A DNA stretch of 64,000 bases from Nostoc cf. commune SO-36 (GTDB lineage Bacteria; Cyanobacteriota; Cyanobacteriia; Cyanobacteriales; Nostocaceae). Location: NCBI RefSeq assembly GCF_023734775.1, contig NZ_AP025732.1, forward strand, positions 4,036,501-4,100,500, read 5' to 3'. The notes below the pieces were generated by a model. It was given only the letters and a program-made list of their open reading frames with translations, had not been told where the DNA came from and made no database searches. A program made the translations under genes and the position numbers. Of this stretch, positions 9,188 to 16,930 are shown piece after piece (positions within the stretch are counted from its first letter, which is position 1; each line of letters opens with the position of its first letter).

Positions 9188-9931
9188 ATGCAGATTATGA
9201 GTCAACTTCCAAATAGTCTTGAAGATGCGATCGCCCAATCTCAAACAGCCGTGCAAGCTGCCCTTAAAGACGGCCTTACTCGGATACAAGTTGAGTTCTT
9301 GTTCCCAGAACTCAAGTTTATGCCGGTGGCGGAACAATTTCTACCACTGTTTACAGAATATGATTCTCGTTTGAAGATTTTCTTTGCTGACGCGGGTGCT
9401 GCGGCTTTAGCCCGCCGCAATTGGGTTGATGCACCATTTCAAATTTTGGATATTGGAACGGGAAGGGCTGCTTCCTTGCAGGCAAAAATTCAGCCAGAGG
9501 ATGAAATTTTCTTGTTCATCGCACCTACTTCCATAGAAGTACCGCAGTTGGAAAAGTTATGTGAAATAATAAGCGATCGCCCTTTAGTCTTCTTAAATCC
9601 CCGCTTAGAAGATGCTGGAACTGTGGGCATTGGTTATACAGCGAGAAAAGTCCGCGATCGCTTCATCAGTACCATTGAATCCGCCTATTACCTCCGCCCT
9701 ATAGATGATGAAAGTGCCTTATATCGCTGCTACCCCGGACAGTGGGAAGTTTGGCTGGAAACCAACGGCGAATATCAAAGGATTGCTGAATTACCCACCA
9801 AACCATCAGGTGATGAGTTGGATCTCATCCTTTTAAAAGGGCAACCGCAAACAACAACAGACGCGACATCTGCGAAAAAGCCCAATGTGTTTAAGAGTTT
9901 GCAACGGTTTCTAAAAGCGTTGAGTAGTTAA
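9188..9931 (+). CDS. DUF1995 family protein
   Basis: 247 residues, a family shared by cyanobacteria and chloroplasts; the Arabidopsis photosystem II assembly factor LPA3 is a member as I recall it. Diagnostic stretches are LPNSLEDAIAQSQTAVQAAL at the start, RIQVEFLFPELKFMPVAEQF, and YTARKVRDRFISTIESAYYLRPIDD followed by YPGQWEVW near the C-terminus. No signal peptide or membrane segment, so cytosolic or membrane-peripheral. A second ATG nine bases downstream (MSQLPNS) is an equally good start. Probably a photosynthesis-related accessory factor, by family only. Confidence 0.85.
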   Translation: MQIMSQLPNSLEDAIAQSQTAVQAALKDGLTRIQVEFLFPELKFMPVAEQFLPLFTEYDSRLKIFFADAGAAALARRNWVDAPFQILDIGTGRAASLQAKIQPEDEIFLFIAPTSIEVPQLEKLCEIISDRPLVFLNPRLEDAGTVGIGYTARKVRDRFISTIESAYYLRPIDDESALYRCYPGQWEVWLETNGEYQRIAELPTKPSGDELDLILLKGQPQTTTDATSAKKPNVFKSLQRFLKALSS

Positions 9932-10088
9932 GATAATGCAGAGGTAGCAGAGATAAATTTTATTATCTGCTGCCTCCTTTGCCCTATACCAGACAGACAA
10001 AGACTTTGTAAATCTAAGCAAGTACTAACTGTTTTTAATTCTAAAGTTATGAATGGATAGCAATAAATTAAGTGGTATTTCTGGAGAT

Positions 10089-10505
10089 TTATTCACTAGC
10101 TAATATTCTATCTAATTCTTTAGGCGACATCACTGGAATCGCAGCATCTACAAAACCAGACACATCACGAGTTATAATTGCATCTACCCCATGTGCCATT
10201 CCACAGGCATACTGCACCGCATCCTCAAAATCTTGGAAATTTAATGCGATCGCCTGTTCTAAGATAGTACGCTCAACGGGACAAATGTGTAAGTCTATTA
10301 AAACTTGAATGATTGCGTCTTGAGCCACCTTCACGCCTGCGGTTCTGCGAACAATATAATATATATTAGTGATTGTTGTTGCTGCAATAAAGCCTTGAAC
10401 CTCACCAGCATCAATCCTCTGAAACAGCCTTGCTGCCTCCTCTACAAAAAGTTCCCGCTCTTGCAAAAAATCAAGAACGACATTAGTATCTATTAAAACT
10501 CGCAT
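10089..10505 (-). CDS. PIN-domain toxin (VapC-like)
   Basis: 138 residues with the acidic residues of a PIN nuclease: Asp in MRVLIDTNVVLDFL, Glu in FVEEAARLF, Asp-rich FQDFEDAVQYA and the late Asp in VDAIITRDVSGF. Such proteins cleave tRNA or other RNA when free of antitoxin. The start codon overlaps the last base of an upstream small gene's stop (TAATG), the usual coupled antitoxin-toxin order. That upstream gene is frameshifted here (see 10505-10727), which would be toxic if both were real, so either the antitoxin is intact in the organism or the toxin is silent. Confidence 0.85.
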   Translation of the reverse strand: MRVLIDTNVVLDFLQERELFVEEAARLFQRIDAGEVQGFIAATTITNIYYIVRRTAGVKVAQDAIIQVLIDLHICPVERTILEQAIALNFQDFEDAVQYACGMAHGVDAIITRDVSGFVDAAIPVMSPKELDRILASE

Positions 10506-10727
10506 TACTGGTACTTCTCAGTAAGATAGGTAATATATTCTGTTCTAATATCTTCATTACCTGACGCATCCTGAACTTTTTGCAATCCCTCGCAATCGGG
10601 ACAAGTTCCCTTTATTTTGTAATCCGCGAGTTTCGTGCTGTAAAGATTCGAGCAAGGTTTGGACTAATTGCCAGCGATCACTAGTTGATAATTGTAGCGC
10701 CTGTTTTTGCAAGTTTTGTAATGTCAT
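10505..10727 (-). pseudogene. VapB-like antitoxin partner, one frameshift
   Basis: Begins MTLQNLQKQALQLSTSDRWQ and runs through QTLLESLQHET..NLSRLRGIAKSS, as in small antitoxins paired with PIN toxins in cyanobacteria. The frame then ends early. Removing one base near 10562-10572 restores ..SGASGNEDIRTEYITYLTEKYQ, which stops at TAA overlapping the toxin ATG. The 223-nt span is one over a multiple of three, consistent with a single insertion. The intact product would be 73 aa. Confidence 0.7.
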
Positions 10728-10794
10728 TAGCTTTTTCCTGCTTTTATCTTCGCTACCTCAATTGTAAATTTAATAGCACTTAAACAACAAGCCT

Positions 10795-11130
10795 TTATCC
10801 CACAGCATAATCTGTATACTGCCGGATGTAGGGTGGGTGAAATCCAACTACAATATCGTTTTTTGGTACTCCCATCGCCGTAAGTTGCTCACCGACATCC
10901 TCTTCTGTACCATTCCACTGAATCCAAATTTTGCCGTTTTTGATATCAAAATGCATCACAGGGCCAAAAACCCTACGTCTATTTTGCCAACCAATATATA
11001 TCAGTTGATAATGGTCTTGTTCTACGTCAAAAATTGTTTGAGCTTCAATTTCATTATTCGCGGAGGCACGTTGAGCATATTCTGTAAGTAATTGCTGAAT
11101 ACACTTTCGATATTTATCTAAATCTGCCAT
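10795..11130 (-). CDS. xisI: XisI family protein
   Basis: 111 residues of the XisI (fdxN element excision controlling factor) family: MADLDKYRKCIQQLLTEYAQ, then DVEQDHYQLIYIGWQ, VMHFDIKNGKIWIQWNGTE and the terminal GFHPPYIRQYTDYAVG. In Anabaena, XisH and XisI are needed with the XisF recombinase for excision of the fdxN element in heterocysts, but many xisHI pairs occur away from any element. It overlaps the upstream xisH by 13 nt, so the two are co-translated. No recombinase gene lies nearby, so this is one of the dispersed pairs. Confidence 0.92.
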   Translation of the reverse strand: MADLDKYRKCIQQLLTEYAQRASANNEIEAQTIFDVEQDHYQLIYIGWQNRRRVFGPVMHFDIKNGKIWIQWNGTEEDVGEQLTAMGVPKNDIVVGFHPPYIRQYTDYAVG

Positions 11131-11537
11131 CGGGTAATTTCCTCCGTTTCTACATCATAAACTATCAAATTGATTTGACTGCGCTGGATAACAGTTTTAA
11201 TAAATGGTTTATTTAAAAAATCGTTATAAGTGTTTAAGGGCACTGCTAAATACAAAACTCGCTCAGAATCTATCTCTTCTAAAGCATATCGATAATTTAT
11301 AAACTGTCCCACCGCAGTATGAAACTCAGAAATAGTTGAAGTGCCGATGAAACTTTTAACTTCAACCGCTATTATTTCTCCTTCTCTTTCTGCCGCAATA
11401 ATTCTCTCTGCCCCCAAGTCAATATACATATCAGTAATATTTTCTATGCGAATTAACAAAGGGTCATGAGTAATTCGCCACCCATCCTTTTGTAATGCCG
11501 ATTTCACAACATTGTGAAATTTATCTCTAGCTGACAT
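11118..11537 (-). CDS. xisH: XisH family protein (PD-(D/E)XK-like fold)
   Basis: About 139 residues from MSARDKFHNVVKSALQKDGW; an upstream in-frame start (11564) would only add a nonconserved leader. Conserved stretches are ITHDPLLIRI, IDLGAERIIAAER, IAVEVKSFIGTSTISEFHTA, GQFINYRYAL, LAVPLNTYNDFL and the terminal VDVETEEITRWQI-like end. The Glu-Val-Lys in a strand followed by a helix resembles a PD-(D/E)XK nuclease core, though activity is unproven. Partner of the overlapping xisI. Confidence 0.92.
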   Translation of the reverse strand: MSARDKFHNVVKSALQKDGWRITHDPLLIRIENITDMYIDLGAERIIAAEREGEIIAVEVKSFIGTSTISEFHTAVGQFINYRYALEEIDSERVLYLAVPLNTYNDFLNKPFIKTVIQRSQINLIVYDVETEEITRWQI

Positions 11538-11635
11538 AAACTGTTTTTTCAGCCTGCATAGCATTCTAAATATATTTTGCCAAAATGAACGGGAATAGGA
11601 GTTAGGAATTTATAAACTCCTAACCCCTAATTTTT

Positions 11636-14600
11636 TTAATTCCCTTGTAACGGGGCGTTTAAGACTTTCTCAATGCGATCGCGCGTTTCTAGTAAGTGGG
11701 CTTTGGTGTATTCATCCTCGGAATTAACTCCTTTGAGTTTATCATCTAGCTGTTTGAGTTTATACCAAGCTAAAGTCCGAGCATCTTCAGGAACATATTC
11801 TTTTCGCAATACCATACCAGTCAAAATGTCCAGGTATTCCCTCTGCAAACCTCGCCGTAGACTGGCGATTTTCATCGGTTTATCTTTTGGTTTGATTACT
11901 TCTGTCCAAACACCTGATTGTAAAGTGTCAAATAGTTCCGGTAGAGTCAGTGCTTTTCCCTCACTAGTTTTGAGTTCGATATCTTTGAGGCGAGAGAGGC
12001 GATCGCCTGAGAGTAAATCTCGCAACACAGAACTCTGCATGAGTAGCACCAAGTCATGAATTGGAAAATCCAAACGACCAACTTGCGGATAACTACCCCA
12101 ATGCCGCCAACGGGAAGGTGCTAACTTATTCAGTAGTTCTGGTGAAAACTTCAGGGCATCTTCTGCAAACACATACTTTTGCAGCGTCTCTAAAGCCTGC
12201 CGTTGTTCTTCAACTGGTACTGCTTCAAATGGTAATCGATGTTGCCGGACTCCAGAGACTTTCTGGGAGGGGATCTCGTTAGGGTGAATGCGATAGAAAG
12301 ACTGTCCCCCGATGTATTTTGTGGTGTAATATATTTGCTGGAAATAGTTACCCAATACCGTGCTAAAACGTTCGCTCACATCGCTGTAACTATCACCATC
12401 CATTGGGAAACGTTGATCGAGACGTTCCCACATCACCCGCGAATTATTCAATTGCCACTGAGAATAAAGCAGCACATTGCCGCTGTTATCCCAAGCATCA
12501 GCAGTTGGGTCAAGGTCATACACGTCTTCATCTGTAGAATAACTCAACTCTGGCTTATAGGATTGTGCAGCAATTTCCTCTAAAATTGGCTTTTCTGCTA
12601 GGGGAGTTGATGTCGGAATTTGTGTGTAGCCGTACTTAATCGCCCATTCATCATAAGGCCCTACCATGCTAGGAAAATAATCTCCCTGTTTTGTACCTTG
12701 AGGAGCAATATTTGGGGGAATATAATCCATTACGGAAGTTGTCAGACCTTTAGCTTTGGTAATTTCTGTATTATTCATCTCCTGCGGTGGTAACAGTGTA
12801 CTACCACGGAAATTATGACGTAAACCAAGAGTATGCCCAACTTCGTGAGCGATGATTAAACGTAAATATTGATTGATATATTCTTTCATCTGGTCTGGAG
12901 TGGCCATAGTCTCTGGCAGCAGTGACATCGCTAGTGAACCAACGGCAAACTGGTTAGCAGCTTCCATCCCGTAGCATAAATCGTACTCGCCTGCCATTTT
13001 TGATAAACGACTCAACAAACCCTGTTTCCCTTGCATTTGCTGGGGCACACCACTGTTTTTCGCATCTAAACCATTAGCGCAAAGTAGACGATTTTGCATC
13101 AAAGCTGATAAAGTGGTGCGATTTTCTGTTTGGCTGGGCTGAACGATTTTGCGATACTCACTTTTGAGTACCCTTACAAAGCTGGCATCTACGAGAATGT
13201 CTGCATCCAAAATTTCCCCTGTTAATGGGTTAACGCGGGATGGCCCCATTGCAAAGTATCCATCTACTGTGTTAATCCAGCGAATTGTGTTGTAACGAAT
13301 ATCTGCTGGATCCCATGTGGCATCATCTGGCATTTGGCGGACTTCAATTGCATCCTTAAATCCGGCTTTGAGGAAGGCTTTGTTCCACATCAGAACGCCT
13401 TCTTTCATCGCATCGCGGTACTCTAAGGGTACAGCGTTATCAATCCAGAAGACAATCGGTTTTTTGGGGTGAGAAATTATTGCTTTCGGGTCTTGTTTTT
13501 CTAAATGCCAGCGATTGATGTAGCGGACAAAAGAATCGCCGCGATCGTCTTTGGATAAATCTTGATAGGCGGTGATGAAATAGCCGATGCGATCGTCAGC
13601 AGTGCGTGGTCGATAATCTTGATCGGGTAGTTGGGAGAGACTGTAGTGGACGCGCAGGGTAAAGCCACGGTTGTCAGCTAGCGAAGCAAAGCTTGCCACT
13701 TCACTGTCGCGGTCAACGCCACCAGAGAAATTTAAAACTGATTCGATTTCTAAGTTTTGGGGAAAAGCTTTAGCAGTACCAAAATAAGACTGATCTGTAC
13801 TTCCCGGTACTCCTAAATTTACAGATAATCCAGCTAAGTCTGTGAGTAACAAATCTCCCAAGTCAATCAGAAAAGTTTTGCGTTCTGGATGAATGCTTTT
13901 AATGGAAATGCTATATAAAACAGAGTCACTAAAAGACCGCGCTAGCGATCGCACTTGCGGATCTCCCTCACGAGTGCGAAAATTCACATTGCGGATCACA
14001 AAGTTTAATTTATCATCTACCCGTTGGAAATAAAACAAAAAATCTTGCAGAGGCATACCACTGTAAATACCCCGTTCGCCAATGCCCGATTCTAGGGTTG
14101 CCGTAGCTAGGTAATTTTTATTAAGTTGTTCTGGCTTAATTTCTAGATAAATCTTATTCTTTTCTTTGTTGCGATAAAGGGTGAACAATCCCCCTGACTT
14201 TTGGGTGTCTTTGATTACTTCGTTAAATGGTTCCAAATCATCCTTAGCTGCTGGTTTAGCACTAGGACTAGGCTTTGTATTTGGTTTTTCTGGAGGTTTG
14301 GCAACTTGTAAAAATGGCTGCTGTGCTGATTTTTTCAGGTCTTTGACTACCCACATAAACGGTTGAGGCTGTGCGGCTTTACTTTGGTTAACTACCCAAA
14401 CTTGCCCTGATGGTAGCCTCTCTTTATCAGAAATATTGATATTATTTGGCGATAAGGCTGAGGTTTTAGTTACAGGAAATTCTGTTTTTAACTGACTATT
14501 GGATTTTTCTTCATTCCTAGCTGTCACCACAGCTTCTACAACTCTATGGTTGCCTGACAAAGTATCAACTTTGTTAACAGACGGTGACTTGGCACTAGCC

Positions 14601-14668
14601 GTTACTATTCCTAAAAACAAACCATGTAACAAAATCATATAAAAAGTTAATCTGTTCATCGCATCCAT
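11636..14668 (-). CDS. Secreted zinc-dependent metalloprotease (DUF5117 family)
   Basis: 1010 residues. An N-terminal hydrophobic stretch (MNRLTFYMILLHGLFLGIV) is a signal peptide or anchor; a second ATG nine bases in is also possible. A low-complexity Pro/Ser/Lys linker (about 110-150) precedes the DUF5117/DUF5118-type region. The zincin motif HEVGHTLGLRHN lies near residue 607, with FRGS next and SVMDYIPPN downstream as a Met-turn. Length and order match the large zinc-dependent proteases found in cyanobacteria and Bacteroidota. Expected to act outside the cytoplasm; substrate unknown. Monocistronic. Confidence 0.88.
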   Translation of the reverse strand: MDAMNRLTFYMILLHGLFLGIVTASAKSPSVNKVDTLSGNHRVVEAVVTARNEEKSNSQLKTEFPVTKTSALSPNNINISDKERLPSGQVWVVNQSKAAQPQPFMWVVKDLKKSAQQPFLQVAKPPEKPNTKPSPSAKPAAKDDLEPFNEVIKDTQKSGGLFTLYRNKEKNKIYLEIKPEQLNKNYLATATLESGIGERGIYSGMPLQDFLFYFQRVDDKLNFVIRNVNFRTREGDPQVRSLARSFSDSVLYSISIKSIHPERKTFLIDLGDLLLTDLAGLSVNLGVPGSTDQSYFGTAKAFPQNLEIESVLNFSGGVDRDSEVASFASLADNRGFTLRVHYSLSQLPDQDYRPRTADDRIGYFITAYQDLSKDDRGDSFVRYINRWHLEKQDPKAIISHPKKPIVFWIDNAVPLEYRDAMKEGVLMWNKAFLKAGFKDAIEVRQMPDDATWDPADIRYNTIRWINTVDGYFAMGPSRVNPLTGEILDADILVDASFVRVLKSEYRKIVQPSQTENRTTLSALMQNRLLCANGLDAKNSGVPQQMQGKQGLLSRLSKMAGEYDLCYGMEAANQFAVGSLAMSLLPETMATPDQMKEYINQYLRLIIAHEVGHTLGLRHNFRGSTLLPPQEMNNTEITKAKGLTTSVMDYIPPNIAPQGTKQGDYFPSMVGPYDEWAIKYGYTQIPTSTPLAEKPILEEIAAQSYKPELSYSTDEDVYDLDPTADAWDNSGNVLLYSQWQLNNSRVMWERLDQRFPMDGDSYSDVSERFSTVLGNYFQQIYYTTKYIGGQSFYRIHPNEIPSQKVSGVRQHRLPFEAVPVEEQRQALETLQKYVFAEDALKFSPELLNKLAPSRWRHWGSYPQVGRLDFPIHDLVLLMQSSVLRDLLSGDRLSRLKDIELKTSEGKALTLPELFDTLQSGVWTEVIKPKDKPMKIASLRRGLQREYLDILTGMVLRKEYVPEDARTLAWYKLKQLDDKLKGVNSEDEYTKAHLLETRDRIEKVLNAPLQGN

Positions 14669-15163
14669 TCCCGATAACTATCCCGTAGTAAATTTATAAC
14701 TTTTGCAAAGCTATACAGCCTGCACTCTGCCGATTCTTTCAGTTGCGTTATATTAAGCAGCAAACTTTGGCTTCAATTTAATTGCCTATTAGCTTTGTTG
14801 TGTTGTTTTAGTGTAGGATTTTCCCTAACAATTCTTTCTCCAATAAACAGTAAGTATTATTTTTACATCAGACGAGGAAATTTATTGGAAAAAAAGTATA
14901 ACAAATTAACCAAGGTATGGAAATTACTTTATTTTTAAGAGAATTTTTCAGTTAACACTTTATCTACATCATGAGAAGCCGCCTTTTCGGAACGCCGTTG
15001 GCAAATTCACAGTAGTCCGGCGTAGCATCGCCAACTCATGATTTTTTGACTATAGTATTTATTTATACTATTTGTCCTTGACAATGAGAAGCAAACTAGC
15101 ATAGAAAACTTTTAATTCCGGATTATCAAAAACAGTAATTTAAATGTAACAACGGACACAGAA
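14669..15163. other. Divergent intergenic region with a dispersed palindromic repeat
   Basis: 495 bp. About 14985-15043 holds a dispersed-repeat-like palindromic block (AACGCCGTTGGC..GGCGTAGCATCGCCAAC) of the style seen at other places in this window. The rest is AT-rich and must carry the promoters of the protease and the pentapeptide gene. Confidence 0.45.
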
Positions 15164-16930
15164 ATGTCAACATATTTATCTCAAGTCTGGCTGCTGCTGA
15201 GAAATTATGTGAGGGGTACAAGGTTGCAAGAGATGCCAAAGACCACATCGCTAGAAACTGAAGCAGTTTTACCTTTAGGAAAAAGTATTAAAGCAGACAA
15301 AAGTGTTAAATTTGCTCAAGATAATTTGCAGGAGTATTTATACTCGCCAACACTGCAAAAAAGCTTAGAAAAATGGACAATACCAGTCAACGGTTTGACT
15401 TCTAAGATAGATAATCAGACATCGGGCATTGTCGCTTCTGGGTTTTGCTTTAAAATATGCGATCGCCAGATGCATGAAGAGATTTACGAATTATTGGGTA
15501 ATAGTGCCCTGAAACCAGAAATAGTTCACCAATTAATAGAATTGGTTGTGACAAATAAGAAAATTCGCCTAGAACTGCTTTTCTGGCGGCTAGAAGATTT
15601 TTATCGTCGCTGGTGTCAGGGAGAATTTATCGATGGGACACCAGATAATAACCTGCCTCAGAAAACCAGATTAAAACTAGCAGCAGAAAATATTGCGATC
15701 GGGTTGAGACAAGTAGACATATATACAGGGTTAAACGTACTAATTTTACTGTTAGAGTTACACCGCTACGCCCAAGAGCGAGATGAACTCAAACAAAAAA
15801 TCACCTTCTATCCATCCGCACAACCAGACACAGACAATTTTTTCACATCCCAATTACTGCGGATCATCAACTATAGTGATGCACTGGAAATTGGCAACTT
15901 TAGCAGCATAGTTGGGCAATTCCTCAAAGGGGGCAACTTTCAGAATGCTTACCTGGGTGATGCCAACCTCACCGGGGCAGACTTTAGCGGTGCTAACCTA
16001 AGCTTTGCTTATCTCGGCGATGCCAACTTAACTGGTGTCAACTTCAGTGGTGCCAACCTTAGCGGTGCTAACTTGGGGGATGCCAACCTTAGCGGTGCCA
16101 ACCTTAGCGGTGCCAACCTCAGCCGCGCCGACCTCAGCAGCACCAACCTCAGTGGTGCTAACCTTAGTTGTGCCAACCTTAGCCGCGCCGACCTCAACCG
16201 CGCCGACCTCAGCAGCACCAACCTCAGCCGCGCCGACGTCAGCCATGCCGACCTCAACCGCGCCGACCTCAGCAGCACCAACCTTAGCCATGCTGACTTA
16301 AGTAACGCCATCCTTTTCGGTGCGAATCTGAGTGAAGCCAACCTCCGCAACACTAATCTTAACCATGCTGACCTCTGTCGTGCCGACCTCAGTGGTGCTG
16401 ATTTGAGTCACGCCATCCTCAACGGTACTAACCTTAGTGACACAATTCTTTTCAGTACCAACCTTAGTAATGCCATTCTTGTTGCCGCAGACCTGAGCTA
16501 TGCCAAACTTAATGGGGCCAAACTTAACAATGCCAGACTTAACGGTGCAATGTTTTTAGGCGCCGACCTTAGCGGTGTAGACCTTAGTCGGGTAATTCTC
16601 AACGAAGCCGACCTGAGTGGTGTGATTCTCAACGAAGCCGACCTCAGTGGTGCCGACCTCACCGACGCTATTCTTTTCGGTACAGACTTCAGTTATGCCA
16701 ACCTTAACAGTGCTAACCTCAGTGGCAGTAACCTCAGTGGTGCTATCCTCAATGGTGCGGATCTCAGCCATAGTGACCTAAGTTACGCCATTCTGGGTGG
16801 TGCTGACCTCAGCGATGCCAATATGGAAAAAATGACCTGGGGTAAAAAGCAGCAGTGGGAAGATGTGCGGGGATTAGAGACAGCAGTTAATATGCCTCCG
16901 GCGTTGAAGGAAGAATTGGGGTTGAATTGA
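15164..16930 (+). CDS. Pentapeptide-repeat protein sharing a middle domain with the downstream NACHT protein
   Basis: 588 residues. A unique N-terminus (about 1-115) is followed by a helical region, about 120-250 ([66 protein letters not shown]), clearly homologous to residues 620-770 of the next gene. About sixty A(N/D)LSx pentapeptides follow (about 255-553), which fold as a right-handed quadrilateral beta-helix. It closes with a short cap (WEDVRGLETAVNMPPALKEELGLN) also present in the next protein. It lacks the NTPase part, so it looks like a C-terminal half with a new N-terminus. The stop TGA is in frame with the next gene. Function unknown. Confidence 0.85.
   Translation: MSTYLSQVWLLLRNYVRGTRLQEMPKTTSLETEAVLPLGKSIKADKSVKFAQDNLQEYLYSPTLQKSLEKWTIPVNGLTSKIDNQTSGIVASGFCFKICDRQMHEEIYELLGNSALKPEIVHQLIELVVTNKKIRLELLFWRLEDFYRRWCQGEFIDGTPDNNLPQKTRLKLAAENIAIGLRQVDIYTGLNVLILLLELHRYAQERDELKQKITFYPSAQPDTDNFFTSQLLRIINYSDALEIGNFSSIVGQFLKGGNFQNAYLGDANLTGADFSGANLSFAYLGDANLTGVNFSGANLSGANLGDANLSGANLSGANLSRADLSSTNLSGANLSCANLSRADLNRADLSSTNLSRADVSHADLNRADLSSTNLSHADLSNAILFGANLSEANLRNTNLNHADLCRADLSGADLSHAILNGTNLSDTILFSTNLSNAILVAADLSYAKLNGAKLNNARLNGAMFLGADLSGVDLSRVILNEADLSGVILNEADLSGADLTDAILFGTDFSYANLNSANLSGSNLSGAILNGADLSHSDLSYAILGGADLSDANMEKMTWGKKQQWEDVRGLETAVNMPPALKEELGLN

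Noticed and set aside
10795..11537. Developmentally excised fdxN-type element
   Set aside because: xisH/xisI are present but no recombinase gene or attachment repeats were seen; such pairs are common without an element.
16009..16353. Reverse-strand frames across the pentapeptide region (RLRLAPLRL-type)
   Set aside because: Shadow of the periodic AxLSx coding on the plus strand; the same happens at 19094-19661.
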